Positions 1-4,533 of a DNA stretch of 5,180 bases are shown here, one piece after another. The stretch's first letter is position 1, and every line of letters starts with the position of its first letter. The notes beneath the pieces were generated by a model. The model did no database searches. It was given only the letters and a program-made list of their open reading frames with translations, and had not been told where the DNA came from. A program made the translations under genes and the position numbers. Source of the stretch: Candidatus Methanomethylophilaceae archaeon (GTDB lineage Archaea; Thermoplasmatota; Thermoplasmata; Methanomassiliicoccales; Methanomethylophilaceae); assembly GCA_017455785.1 (NCBI GenBank), contig JAFSYZ010000218.1:1-5180 (forward strand). Direction: 5' to 3'.

Positions 1-1
1 C

Positions 2-322
2 ACTAGGAATCCGGAAGGGAGATCATGGATAAGGTCGGCACAGGGCATATATGTGTCCAGGCTGTCATTCGAACAGGACCTTTCGATGCTGTCCAAGAAA
101 GGCTGCGAATTCATCTATCTCACGGAAGGCGGTACCGATGTACGGGAATTCGACTTCCCGGAGGAGCCATGTTTCATCCTCGGGGACAATGTGGATCCTT
201 CCGAGAAAGAGCAGCAGCTCATGTCACAGTATTCCGCTAAGAAGATGTCCGTGGGACCTCGCAGTTATCATGCCGATCATTGTGTTACGGTGATCCTGAA
301 CGAATTGGACCGCAGGTTGTGA
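2..322 (+). CDS. trmY: tRNA (pseudouridine-54-N1)-methyltransferase TrmY, 3' part only
   Basis: This is the C-terminal 106 residues of TrmY. The frame is open to the left window edge, so the start lies outside; internal GTG and ATG codons are not the start. TrmY is a SPOUT-fold enzyme that uses S-adenosylmethionine to methylate N1 of pseudouridine 54 in the T-loop of archaeal tRNAs. The recognisable parts of the visible fragment are GIYVSR (15-20), FILGDN (58-63, the knot region that binds SAM), SVGP (83-86), HADHC (90-94) and the terminal NELDRR (100-105), all in family order up to the natural C-terminus. The full family protein is about 200 residues, so roughly half is present. No frameshift or internal stop is visible. 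A tRNA gene lies about 785 bases downstream on the same strand, a fitting neighbour but not proof of a link. The family call is strong from the C-terminal motifs alone. Confidence 0.88.
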   Translation, partial: TRNPEGRSWIRSAQGIYVSRLSFEQDLSMLSKKGCEFIYLTEGGTDVREFDFPEEPCFILGDNVDPSEKEQQLMSQYSAKKMSVGPRSYHADHCVTVILNELDRRL

Positions 323-402
323 ACATGGTCACACATCGGTGAAGTATATCGTTGAGAAAACACGCCAGGACGATGTAAGCTTTCATCCATTCTTTACAGG
401 AC

Positions 403-415
403 GCCCGTTACGGGC
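403..415. other. small perfect hairpin downstream of trmY
   Basis: GCCCG and CGGGC flank a 3-base TTA loop, giving a perfect 5-bp GC-rich stem about 80 bases after the trmY stop. No T-tract follows on either strand, so it is not a standard terminator. It could protect or end the trmY 3' UTR, or be chance. Confidence 0.3.
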
Positions 416-442
416 ATCATGTTCAGATATGGGGGTTGTAAA

Positions 443-465
443 GTGTTCGATCAATTATCGAATAC
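443..465 (-). terminator. possible terminator hairpin spanning the stop of the orphan membrane gene
   Basis: TTCGAT (446-451) pairs with ATCGAA (457-462) around a 5-base loop. Two more pairs follow beyond one mismatch (445/463). In the minus direction the stem is followed by only TTT and then ACAACCCCC. The stem includes the TGA stop (451-453). The position suits 3'-end formation for the minus-strand gene, but the U-tract is short, so this is tentative. Confidence 0.35.
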
Positions 466-789
466 ACCGCACACGGCCATTATGCAGCCGATGTCTGCGA
501 TGGTTCCGATAGCTAATGTTCCAAGAGCAACTTTTCCGTAAGTATTGGGTTTTATACATTCTTCCTTATCAATAAACTCGAAAGAATCGCCGTTTTTACA
601 CACTACATCGTATGTAGTCTTTCTTGAGTATATGTTAGCGAACATGCGGCTATTCTTTTGCCATTCGCCAACTCTATTGAGTTGTATTATTGAGACATTT
701 GAATCTTTCGATATCTCTGTCAGCGCCGGTCCGTAACCTCCCCTGTAACCGGTTTCGGTATCGTCCATATCGGTATGACTGTCAGGCAT
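451..789 (-). CDS. hypothetical small protein with C-terminal transmembrane segment
   Basis: I do not recognise this family. From ATG 789 it encodes 112 residues. The first two-thirds are polar, with an acidic N-terminus (MPDSHTDMDDTE), then a segment likely rich in strand with two cysteines (DVVCKNGDSFEFIDKEECIK). The last ~28 residues (from GKVALGTL to AVCGVF) are hydrophobic enough for one membrane helix ending almost at the C-terminus, like a tail-anchored protein. The start is uncertain. An upstream TTG at 858 extends the frame to 135 residues. ATG 789 has GGGTGAT (802-808) 12 bases ahead, which is rather far. TTTTAAAATA (793-802) could be a TATA box for a leaderless start at ATG 768. 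GC is low: about 35% by hand count over 541-660, against nearly 60% in parts of the neighbouring genes, suggesting late acquisition or weak selection. It stands alone and is opposite in strand to trmY and the tRNA. That it is a real gene is plausible, not certain. Confidence 0.5.
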   Translation of the reverse strand: MPDSHTDMDDTETGYRGGYGPALTEISKDSNVSIIQLNRVGEWQKNSRMFANIYSRKTTYDVVCKNGDSFEFIDKEECIKPNTYGKVALGTLAIGTIADIGCIMAVCGVFDN

Positions 790-935
790 CGTTATTTTAA
801 AATCACCCTTCAATCGTTCACCCCCATTGTTGCCCCCCTGTGAGCGACAATATGGCAACTCCCTTGCCTTGGTAGTAGATAACTCAATCGAAATGAAAAA
901 AACCGTATGAGTGGCCCCTGAGGGAATGATGTGGT

Positions 936-956
936 ACGGTCTGGACCGTTGTTTTT
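936..956 (+). terminator. intrinsic-terminator-like hairpin with T-tract
   Basis: ACGGTC (936-941) pairs perfectly with GACCGT (944-949). If the two inner pairs are left open, the stem is 5 bp with a CTGG loop. TG and then TTTTT (952-956) follow on the plus strand. Archaeal termination relies mainly on T-tracts, so function is plausible. No plus-strand gene ends just upstream; the nearest is trmY, over 600 bases away. It might instead shield the tRNA promoter from upstream transcription. Confidence 0.4.
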
Positions 957-1076
957 CGTCAGTACGATATGGTCTTCGGGTATCCTTTCGGTCGATTATT
1001 CCTGTTGACCATATGGTTGTTGTTGAAACTGGATGGGACGATCATCCACAGATCATTGTCGATTCCACCCAATTCA

Positions 1077-1084
1077 TTATATAT
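1077..1084 (+). promoter_or_regulatory. TATA box of the tRNA-Phe gene
   Basis: TTATATAT is centred about 27 bases before the first base of the tRNA (1108), the spacing expected if archaeal RNA polymerase starts at or just before the mature 5' end. It is one of the strongest TATA-like matches on the plus strand here. Confidence 0.6.
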
Positions 1085-1107
1085 GACCCGAACATTGGGA
1101 GATTTAC

Positions 1108-1184
1108 GCCGCGGTAACTCAGCAGGTACGAGTGCATGACTGAAGATCATGAAGTCGCTGGTTCGATCCCGGCTCGCGGCACCA
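1108..1184 (+). tRNA. tRNA-Phe (anticodon GAA)
   Basis: The cloverleaf folds by hand. The acceptor stem is GCCGCGG (1108-1114) with TCGCGGC (1174-1180), all Watson-Crick except a final G-U at 7:66. T8 and A9 follow. The D stem is ACTC (1117-1120) with GAGT (1130-1133) around loop AGCAGGTAC, which carries the GG pair. The anticodon stem is CATGA (1135-1139) with TCATG (1147-1151) around loop CTGAAGA (1140-1146), reading GAA at 1142-1144, which decodes UUU/UUC. The variable loop is five bases (1152-1156). The T stem is GCTGG (1157-1161) with CCGGC (1169-1173) around TTCGATC, including one U-G pair. The discriminator is A1181 and CCA is encoded (1182-1184). There is no intron. T54 and T55 at the loop start are the usual bases, position 54 being the site TrmY methylates after pseudouridylation. 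A T-rich run (TTTT, 1190-1193) follows and could terminate the transcript. Confidence 0.93.
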
Positions 1185-1188
1185 CACA

Positions 1189-1196
1189 CTTTTAAC
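1189..1196 (+). promoter_or_regulatory. T-rich element after tRNA: terminator and/or weak TATA box for the next gene
   Basis: CTTTTAAC begins five bases after the tRNA CCA. Its T4 run could end tRNA transcription. As a TATA-like element centred near 1193 it would also place a start near 1218-1220, giving an almost leaderless mRNA for the small gene at 1224. The match is weak, and cotranscription with the tRNA is an alternative. Confidence 0.3.
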
Positions 1197-1223
1197 AATC
1201 CAAGAATATAACGTTGTGATCAA

Positions 1224-1397
1224 ATGGATGTCTTCATCGAGGATGTGAGTGATCCGAGCTATACCCTTTCCCAGATAATGCATATGCTGGACAGGTACCG
1301 TGAGGACAACCCCGATATGGATGTTTATCTCGATGGTGACAACAGGGCGATAATGGCCAGACCCCATTCTGTCCAATCCGCGTTGGAGGAAAGATGA
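1224..1397 (+). CDS. small acidic protein (57 aa) translationally coupled to DUF531
   Basis: ATG 1224 opens a 57-codon frame ending in TGA at 1395-1397. It begins MDVFIEDVSDPSYTLSQ and ends around SVQSALEER. The pattern suggests strand (VFIEDV), helix (LSQIMHMLDRYRED), then two strands (MDVYLDG and RAIMARP), a compact alpha/beta fold with many acidic residues and no cysteine or membrane segment. GTGATC (1216-1221), part of the archaeal Shine-Dalgarno extension, lies just before the start. Its stop overlaps the DUF531 start (TGATG), the classic sign of translational coupling, and the DUF531 ribosome site sits in its last codons. I cannot name a family; function is unknown, perhaps a partner of the DUF531 protein. 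Its shortness makes it easy to miss in annotation. Coding status is supported by the coupling, the ribosome site and protein-like composition rather than by homology. Confidence 0.7.
   Translation: MDVFIEDVSDPSYTLSQIMHMLDRYREDNPDMDVYLDGDNRAIMARPHSVQSALEER
1385..1390 (+). promoter_or_regulatory. ribosome binding site for the DUF531 gene
   Basis: GGAGGA lies 6 bases before ATG 1397 and only 3 bases before the alternative ATG 1394. The spacing favours 1397 as the true start. It is embedded in the final codons of the upstream small gene. Confidence 0.7.
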
Positions 1398-1939
1398 TGG
1401 GCAGGGGCAGGATCACAGTCGGTATCTACAATTCCTATGATCCTGTTAAGTTCCGTGAGCCACACAGGAGGGTCTTGGCACGCGTAGGCGGACTGGCCAT
1501 GGCCTTCGATATGAATCTGGCACTGTTCGGTTTCCCGTTCCCCGATGACATAAAGCAACCGAAGGAATTGGCGCAATGGGTCGCGGGGACCACAAGCATA
1601 GGATCGCATGGCGATTACTTTATGGACCTGGCGGAAGCGGGCAGGTTCCTCAGTTTCCCATATCCGGATAAGGGGTTCCCTCCGCAGTTGGGTGAGGCCA
1701 TACTCACGACCAGTAAACCCGATGCGAAGAAGTCCATAACATTACGTCAGACGGCGGACATGGTCAACAGCGGTCGCAGTGTACTCCTGGTCTTCGGTCT
1801 CGGACCGCACGGTGTCCCGAAGGGTCCCGCATCCATCCCGAAGTATAATCTGGATATCACTGACGGAAGGTTCTCGTTGGAGACCTGTACCGCTCTGGGT
1901 GCGGTCACCGGTGCACTGCACGCAATCCTGAATCAGTAA
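1397..1939 (+). CDS. DUF531 family protein, possible SPOUT-like RNA methyltransferase
   Basis: The 180-residue protein matches my recollection of the archaeal DUF531 family: a start like ITVGIYNSYDP (residues 6-16), GFPFP (45-49), VAGTTSIGSHGDYF (62-75), FPPQLGEAI (94-102), LTTSKPD (103-109), then a C-terminal GLGPHGVPKG (134-143), NLDIT (about 151-155) and SLETCTALGA (160-169). The order 'hydrophobic strand, G-x-GP-x-G-x-P, strand, SLETCTA' resembles the knotted SAM-binding end of SPOUT methyltransferases, where a G-rich loop precedes an SLN-like helix cap. I infer a SAM-dependent RNA methyltransferase, but substrate and activity are unknown. Start 1397 is chosen over 1394 by ribosome-site spacing; both overlap the preceding small gene's stop. 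The end overlaps the convergent purM by 7 bases. Neighbours that act on RNA (TrmY, tRNA-Phe, RlmE, Lhr) fit an RNA role. The DUF531 family call is fairly secure; the enzyme call is tentative. Confidence 0.82.
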   Translation: MGRGRITVGIYNSYDPVKFREPHRRVLARVGGLAMAFDMNLALFGFPFPDDIKQPKELAQWVAGTTSIGSHGDYFMDLAEAGRFLSFPYPDKGFPPQLGEAILTTSKPDAKKSITLRQTADMVNSGRSVLLVFGLGPHGVPKGPASIPKYNLDITDGRFSLETCTALGAVTGALHAILNQ

Positions 1940-2952
1940 TGCTCGTATAGGATGTTCTCGGGCTGGAAGAGCACTCCTTTACCGTCCTCGACCCTTCCCA
2001 CAACAGATGCGTTGGCATATTCCTTTGCGATCGCCTCAGCATCATCCGCGGGTGCGATGATGTCGAAGCCCATGCTCATGTTCAGGGTCTGGTATATCTC
2101 CTCGGTGGTTATGTTCCCGAGTTCCTGGATCTTCTTGAAAACAGGTGCAGGTTCGATCGGGTCGTCGATGACGTACTTGTACGAGGGGTTCATACGAAGG
2201 ATGTTCCTCAGGCCGCCTCCGGTGATGTCCACCAGTCCGTGCACCTCATGCTTCTTCAGGATGTCCAACACCTGTTTGACGTAGATCTCCGTAGGGGTCA
2301 GGAGTTCCTCGCCCACAGTTCCGGTGAGTCCGGGGACCTTGTCCTTCATGGTGTATCCCGCGCTCTCGAAGACCTTTCTTGCCAGAGTCAGTCCGTTGGA
2401 GTGGATTCCTGATGATTTCAACGAGACGATGACATCCCCTTTCGTACATTTCTGACCGGTGACGATCCTATCCTTGGGAACGTATCCGAGACATGTTCCT
2501 GAAAGGTCGACGCCATTCACCATCTCGGGAAGTACTGCAATCTCCCCGCCGACGATCTCCATGTTCGAGAGTTCCGCTCCCTTCTGGAGTCCTTTTCCGA
2601 TCGCTTCCGTGATCGCGTCATCGGGTTTGTCTATCGCGATGTAATCGACGAACGAGATGGGTTCCGCACCGACGCATATGGTGTCGTTGACGTTCATGGC
2701 GATGCAGTCGATACCGACGGTATCCCATATACCCAGTTCCTCGGCCACAAGGAGCTTCGTTCCCACTCCGTCGGTGGCCATCGTCAGATAATTATCGCCG
2801 AAGTCGATGAGACTGGCGAAGAGGTTCTTGATGTGCACCATCTGACCTATGCCTTCCCTCTTGAACTTCAGTTCCTTGACCAACGATTCTATGGCGCTCG
2901 ATTTGCGGTCGATGTTGACACCGGCCTTGGCATAGGTCCAATTCTCAGACAT
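1933..2952 (-). CDS. purM: phosphoribosylformylglycinamidine cyclo-ligase (AIR synthetase)
   Basis: PurM converts formylglycinamidine ribonucleotide plus ATP to aminoimidazole ribonucleotide, the fifth step of de novo purine synthesis, as a cytosolic dimer. The 339 residues match the usual ~340-350. Visible landmarks: TYAKAGVNID near the N-terminus (6-15), the glycine-rich ATP loop ATDGVGTK (59-66), GIDCIAMNVND (80-90), GAEP (95-98), VGGEIA (134-139), SSGIHSNGL (180-188), LLTPTEIYVK (217-226) and HGLVDITGGG (238-247). Most bacterial enzymes have Arg where this has Glu222 in PTxIYVK, a mild variation. ATG 2952 is chosen because the family starts just before this YAKAGV motif, GAGGT lies 4 bases upstream, and a TATA box sits at 2986-2992. 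The frame runs on to 3084, but that would add 44 unrelated residues across the promoter and into the divergent gene. It is convergent with DUF531 with a 7-base stop overlap. Confidence 0.95.
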   Translation of the reverse strand: MSENWTYAKAGVNIDRKSSAIESLVKELKFKREGIGQMVHIKNLFASLIDFGDNYLTMATDGVGTKLLVAEELGIWDTVGIDCIAMNVNDTICVGAEPISFVDYIAIDKPDDAITEAIGKGLQKGAELSNMEIVGGEIAVLPEMVNGVDLSGTCLGYVPKDRIVTGQKCTKGDVIVSLKSSGIHSNGLTLARKVFESAGYTMKDKVPGLTGTVGEELLTPTEIYVKQVLDILKKHEVHGLVDITGGGLRNILRMNPSYKYVIDDPIEPAPVFKKIQELGNITTEEIYQTLNMSMGFDIIAPADDAEAIAKEYANASVVGRVEDGKGVLFQPENILYEHY

Positions 2953-2956
2953 GGTA

Positions 2957-2961
2957 ACCTC
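2957..2961 (-). promoter_or_regulatory. ribosome binding site of purM
   Basis: On the minus strand GAGGT precedes ATG 2952 by 4 bases. This close but good match supports the shorter PurM over the 383-residue open frame. Confidence 0.6.
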
Positions 2962-2985
2962 TGCGAATCCGTATGTGACCAACCG

Positions 2986-2992
2986 TTTTATA
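2986..2992 (-). promoter_or_regulatory. TATA box of purM
   Basis: The minus strand reads CCTATAAAAC here, close to the archaeal TATA consensus. Its centre is about 37 bases from ATG 2952, so a start about 25 bases downstream would fall near 2964, giving a leader of roughly 10 bases that just contains the ribosome site. Confidence 0.65.
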
Positions 2993-3044
2993 GGTTCGTC
3001 CAGAGCCGTTATGGCAGCTTCCGTCATATCAGGCCAATACACGT

Positions 3045-3054
3045 CCTTATAAGG
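3045..3054 (+). promoter_or_regulatory. TATA box of the flavodoxin/ferredoxin-rlmE operon
   Basis: CCTTATAAGG is a perfect 10-bp palindrome centred at about 3049.5. A start about 25 bases downstream falls near 3075, 8 bases before ATG 3083 and past the alternative ATG 3062, so it favours the shorter protein. It lies about 60 bases from the purM TATA box in a divergent arrangement. Confidence 0.6.
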
Positions 3055-3082
3055 AAGAACGATGTACGTCGGGACGGATATC

Positions 3083-3847
3083 ATGATCGTATACTTCTCA
3101 GCTACAGGGAACTCGAAATACGTCGCTCACAGGATAGCAGAAGCAACAGGCGATTGGGCACGCCCCATCGAGGAGTTGAGATGGGAGAAGCATCTGGAGG
3201 CTCATGCAGGAGGAAGATTGGGTATAGTGTGTCCGACATATTTCCACGGGCTTCCTGCGAACGTCATCAATTTCATGGAATCCAAGAAGATGTACGTCGG
3301 TGAAGGGTCCTACTTCTATTTCGTCGGGACCTACGGTGAAGTAGGCGGGATGGCCGCCGACATGATGGCCGACATCCTCAAGAAGAGAGGATTGAAACTC
3401 GATGCGAAATACAGTGTCAAGATGCCCGATACCTGGACGCCGCTGTTCGATGTCAATGACAAGGCGAAGATAGCCGAGATCAACAACGCTGCGGAGAAGC
3501 AGATCGATGAAGTGATCGAGCACATCAAGAACAATGACAAGGGCGATTTCGTCAGGGACAAGAAGATGAAGTTCGTCTCCAAGATGACCTACAAGGCATA
3601 CGAGAAAGCGAGGGAGACCAGGAACTTCGAGGTCAGCGATGCATGCATCGGATGTAAGTTGTGTGTGAAGAGATGTCCCATCGGAATAATCGCCATGAAG
3701 GATGGGAAGCCGGTATGGACCACTGAACAGTGCATCATGTGTCTCGGTTGTTATCACAGATGCCCGGTCAACGCCATCAATTACGGTAAGGCCACAATCG
3801 GCAAGGGTCAGTATGTCCATACCATCGATGTGGACCCGGAGCAGTGA
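3083..3847 (+). CDS. EFR1-type protein: flavodoxin domain fused to a 2x[4Fe-4S] ferredoxin domain
   Basis: The 254-residue protein joins two redox modules. An N-terminal flavodoxin-like domain (about 1-150) opens with a first strand and FMN phosphate loop, MIVYFSATGNSKYVA (SATGNS at 6-11), followed by a second-strand turn CPTYFHGLP (50-58) and a third loop GTYGEVGG (82-89). A charged helical linker (about 125-180) leads to a bacterial-type ferredoxin domain with two complete clusters: C188-x2-C191-x2-C194-x3-C198-P and C217-x2-C220-x2-C223-x3-C227-P. The arrangement is that of EFR1-family ferrodoxins, presumed cytosolic electron carriers; no signal peptide or membrane segment is seen and the redox partner is unknown. 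ATG 3083 is preferred because the fold begins there and the TATA box at 3045-3054 predicts transcription start near 3075; ATG 3062 would add seven residues and has an AAGGAAG-like site. It is the first gene of a tight pair with rlmE. Confidence 0.87.
   Translation: MIVYFSATGNSKYVAHRIAEATGDWARPIEELRWEKHLEAHAGGRLGIVCPTYFHGLPANVINFMESKKMYVGEGSYFYFVGTYGEVGGMAADMMADILKKRGLKLDAKYSVKMPDTWTPLFDVNDKAKIAEINNAAEKQIDEVIEHIKNNDKGDFVRDKKMKFVSKMTYKAYEKARETRNFEVSDACIGCKLCVKRCPIGIIAMKDGKPVWTTEQCIMCLGCYHRCPVNAINYGKATIGKGQYVHTIDVDPEQ
3838..3841 (+). promoter_or_regulatory. ribosome binding site of rlmE inside the end of the upstream gene
   Basis: GGAG is 8 bases before ATG 3850 but only 2 bases before the GTG at 3844, so it selects the ATG. 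It overlaps the last codons of the flavodoxin/ferredoxin gene, suggesting coupled translation. Confidence 0.55.
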
Positions 3848-3849
3848 AT

Positions 3850-4533
3850 ATGTCCCTGCATGACAGATGGATCGAGGAGAGACATCACGAGCATTACTAC
3901 AAGTTAGCGAAGAAGATGAACTACCGTTCCAGGGCGTCCTTCAAGATCATGCAGATGGACGATCGTTTCGGCATCTTCAAGGAAGGCGATTCCGTCGTGG
4001 ACCTGGGGGCTGCACCGGGCGGTTGGCTCCAGGTCGCGAAGGAACGCGTCGGTGAATCGGGAAAGGTCATCGGTGTGGATCTGAGACCCATCAAACCGAT
4101 GGAGGGCGTCGTGACCATCGTCGGTGACATCACGGATGACAACACCATGCTCGAATTGTTGGAGAAGTTCGGTGGTAAAGCGGACGTCGTACTGTCTGAT
4201 ATGGCACCGAACATCGCAGGTGCATACGCAACCGATCATGCAAGATCCATCAACCTCTGCATGTTCGCCGTGAACGTCTGTGACAGGGTACTGAAAAAGG
4301 ATGGGATCCTTGTGATGAAGGTGTTCATGGGCGATATGTTCCCATCACTGAGGAGGGAACTGGAGAAACGTTTCCAGAGCGTCAAGGTGCATTCGCCGGA
4401 TGCATCGAGACCGACATCGTCCGAAGTCTATGTGATATCGAAGGGCTTCCTTGCCAAGAACACGATAGAGCCCAAACCCATCGTCAAAGAGGAAAAGAAG
4501 AAGGAGTTCACCAAGAAGGGTGACCTGATCTAA
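3850..4533 (+). CDS. rlmE: 23S rRNA (uridine-2'-O)-methyltransferase, RlmE/FtsJ family
   Basis: RlmE/FtsJ methylates the 2'-OH of a uridine in the peptidyl-transferase A-loop of 23S rRNA (U2552 in E. coli numbering) using SAM. The 227-residue protein has the whole family plan: N-terminal RSRASFKIMQMD (26-37), SAM motif I VDLGAAPGGW (50-59), VIGVDLR (73-79), DVVLSDMAPN (112-121), LVMKVF (154-159) and SSEVYVIS (190-197). The catalytic K-D-K-E tetrad is K32, D117, K157, E192. A lysine-rich tail follows (about 207-227, with KEEKKKEFTKK), longer than the E. coli C-terminus and probably RNA-binding. ATG 3850 is used rather than GTG 3844, which overlaps the previous stop, because of ribosome-site spacing. 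It is 2 bases behind the flavodoxin/ferredoxin gene, so almost surely cotranscribed. Its TAA overlaps the TAG of the convergent helicase gene. Archaeal members could differ in target nucleotide. Confidence 0.93.
   Translation: MSLHDRWIEERHHEHYYKLAKKMNYRSRASFKIMQMDDRFGIFKEGDSVVDLGAAPGGWLQVAKERVGESGKVIGVDLRPIKPMEGVVTIVGDITDDNTMLELLEKFGGKADVVLSDMAPNIAGAYATDHARSINLCMFAVNVCDRVLKKDGILVMKVFMGDMFPSLRRELEKRFQSVKVHSPDASRPTSSEVYVISKGFLAKNTIEPKPIVKEEKKKEFTKKGDLI

Larger units (their letters stand above)
790..1107. other. intergenic region between orphan gene and tRNA-Phe, no convincing gene
   Basis: No open frame here has a good start plus family resemblance. Plus-strand frame 911-1117 starts at a GTG without a ribosome site and runs into the tRNA; the minus frame 959-1198 runs antisense through the tRNA. 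What can be seen is a 6-bp hairpin followed by five T's (936-956), an 8-bp inverted repeat (ATATGGTC 967-974 / GACCATAT 1007-1014), a 10-bp palindrome ACCATATGGT (1008-1017), a repeated GATCAT (1040-1045 and 1051-1056), and the tRNA promoter near 1077-1084. An upstream TTG start for the orphan gene (858) would take some of the left part. Confidence 0.5.

Noticed and set aside
25..293. Other plus-strand frames over the left edge
   Set aside because: They overlap the trmY frame, which alone shows TrmY motifs up to the natural C-terminus.
339..512. Possible 57-codon plus-strand frame starting GTG (VKYIVEKTRQ...)
   Set aside because: The first residues look protein-like, but the rest is rich in Arg and Cys, runs through two hairpins and overlaps the orphan gene antisense, and has no convincing ribosome site.
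918..960. C/D box small RNA
   Set aside because: AATGATGT near 925-932 is an imperfect C box, the CTGA at 918-921 lies before it rather than after, and no D box or terminal stem is placed correctly.
911..1117. Plus-strand 68-codon frame starting at GTG
   Set aside because: No ribosome site, no protein-like pattern, and it runs through the tRNA promoter into the tRNA itself.
323..1184. Integrated element using tRNA-Phe as attachment site
   Set aside because: The low-GC gene lies on the 5' side of the tRNA, no second copy of the tRNA 3' end is visible in the window, and no integrase is seen. Only an 8-base GTTCGATC match occurs near 445.
959..1376. Minus-strand frames covering tRNA-Phe and the small gene
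   Set aside because: They lie antisense to a well-folded tRNA and to the coupled small gene; they contain translated tRNA sequence and show no family features.
1325..1609. Minus-strand 94-codon frame opposite the DUF531 start
   Set aside because: Shadow of the DUF531 coding sequence with no independent start signal.
2953..3084. 44-residue N-terminal extension of PurM (open frame starting at 3084)
   Set aside because: It has no resemblance to the family N-terminus, covers both TATA boxes and runs into the divergent gene; ATG 2952 has a ribosome site and fits the family start.
3098..3820. 240-codon open frame antisense to the flavodoxin/ferredoxin gene
   Set aside because: The plus-strand protein has clear flavodoxin and double 4Fe-4S motifs; the antisense frame has no recognisable domain and is a by-product of codon bias.
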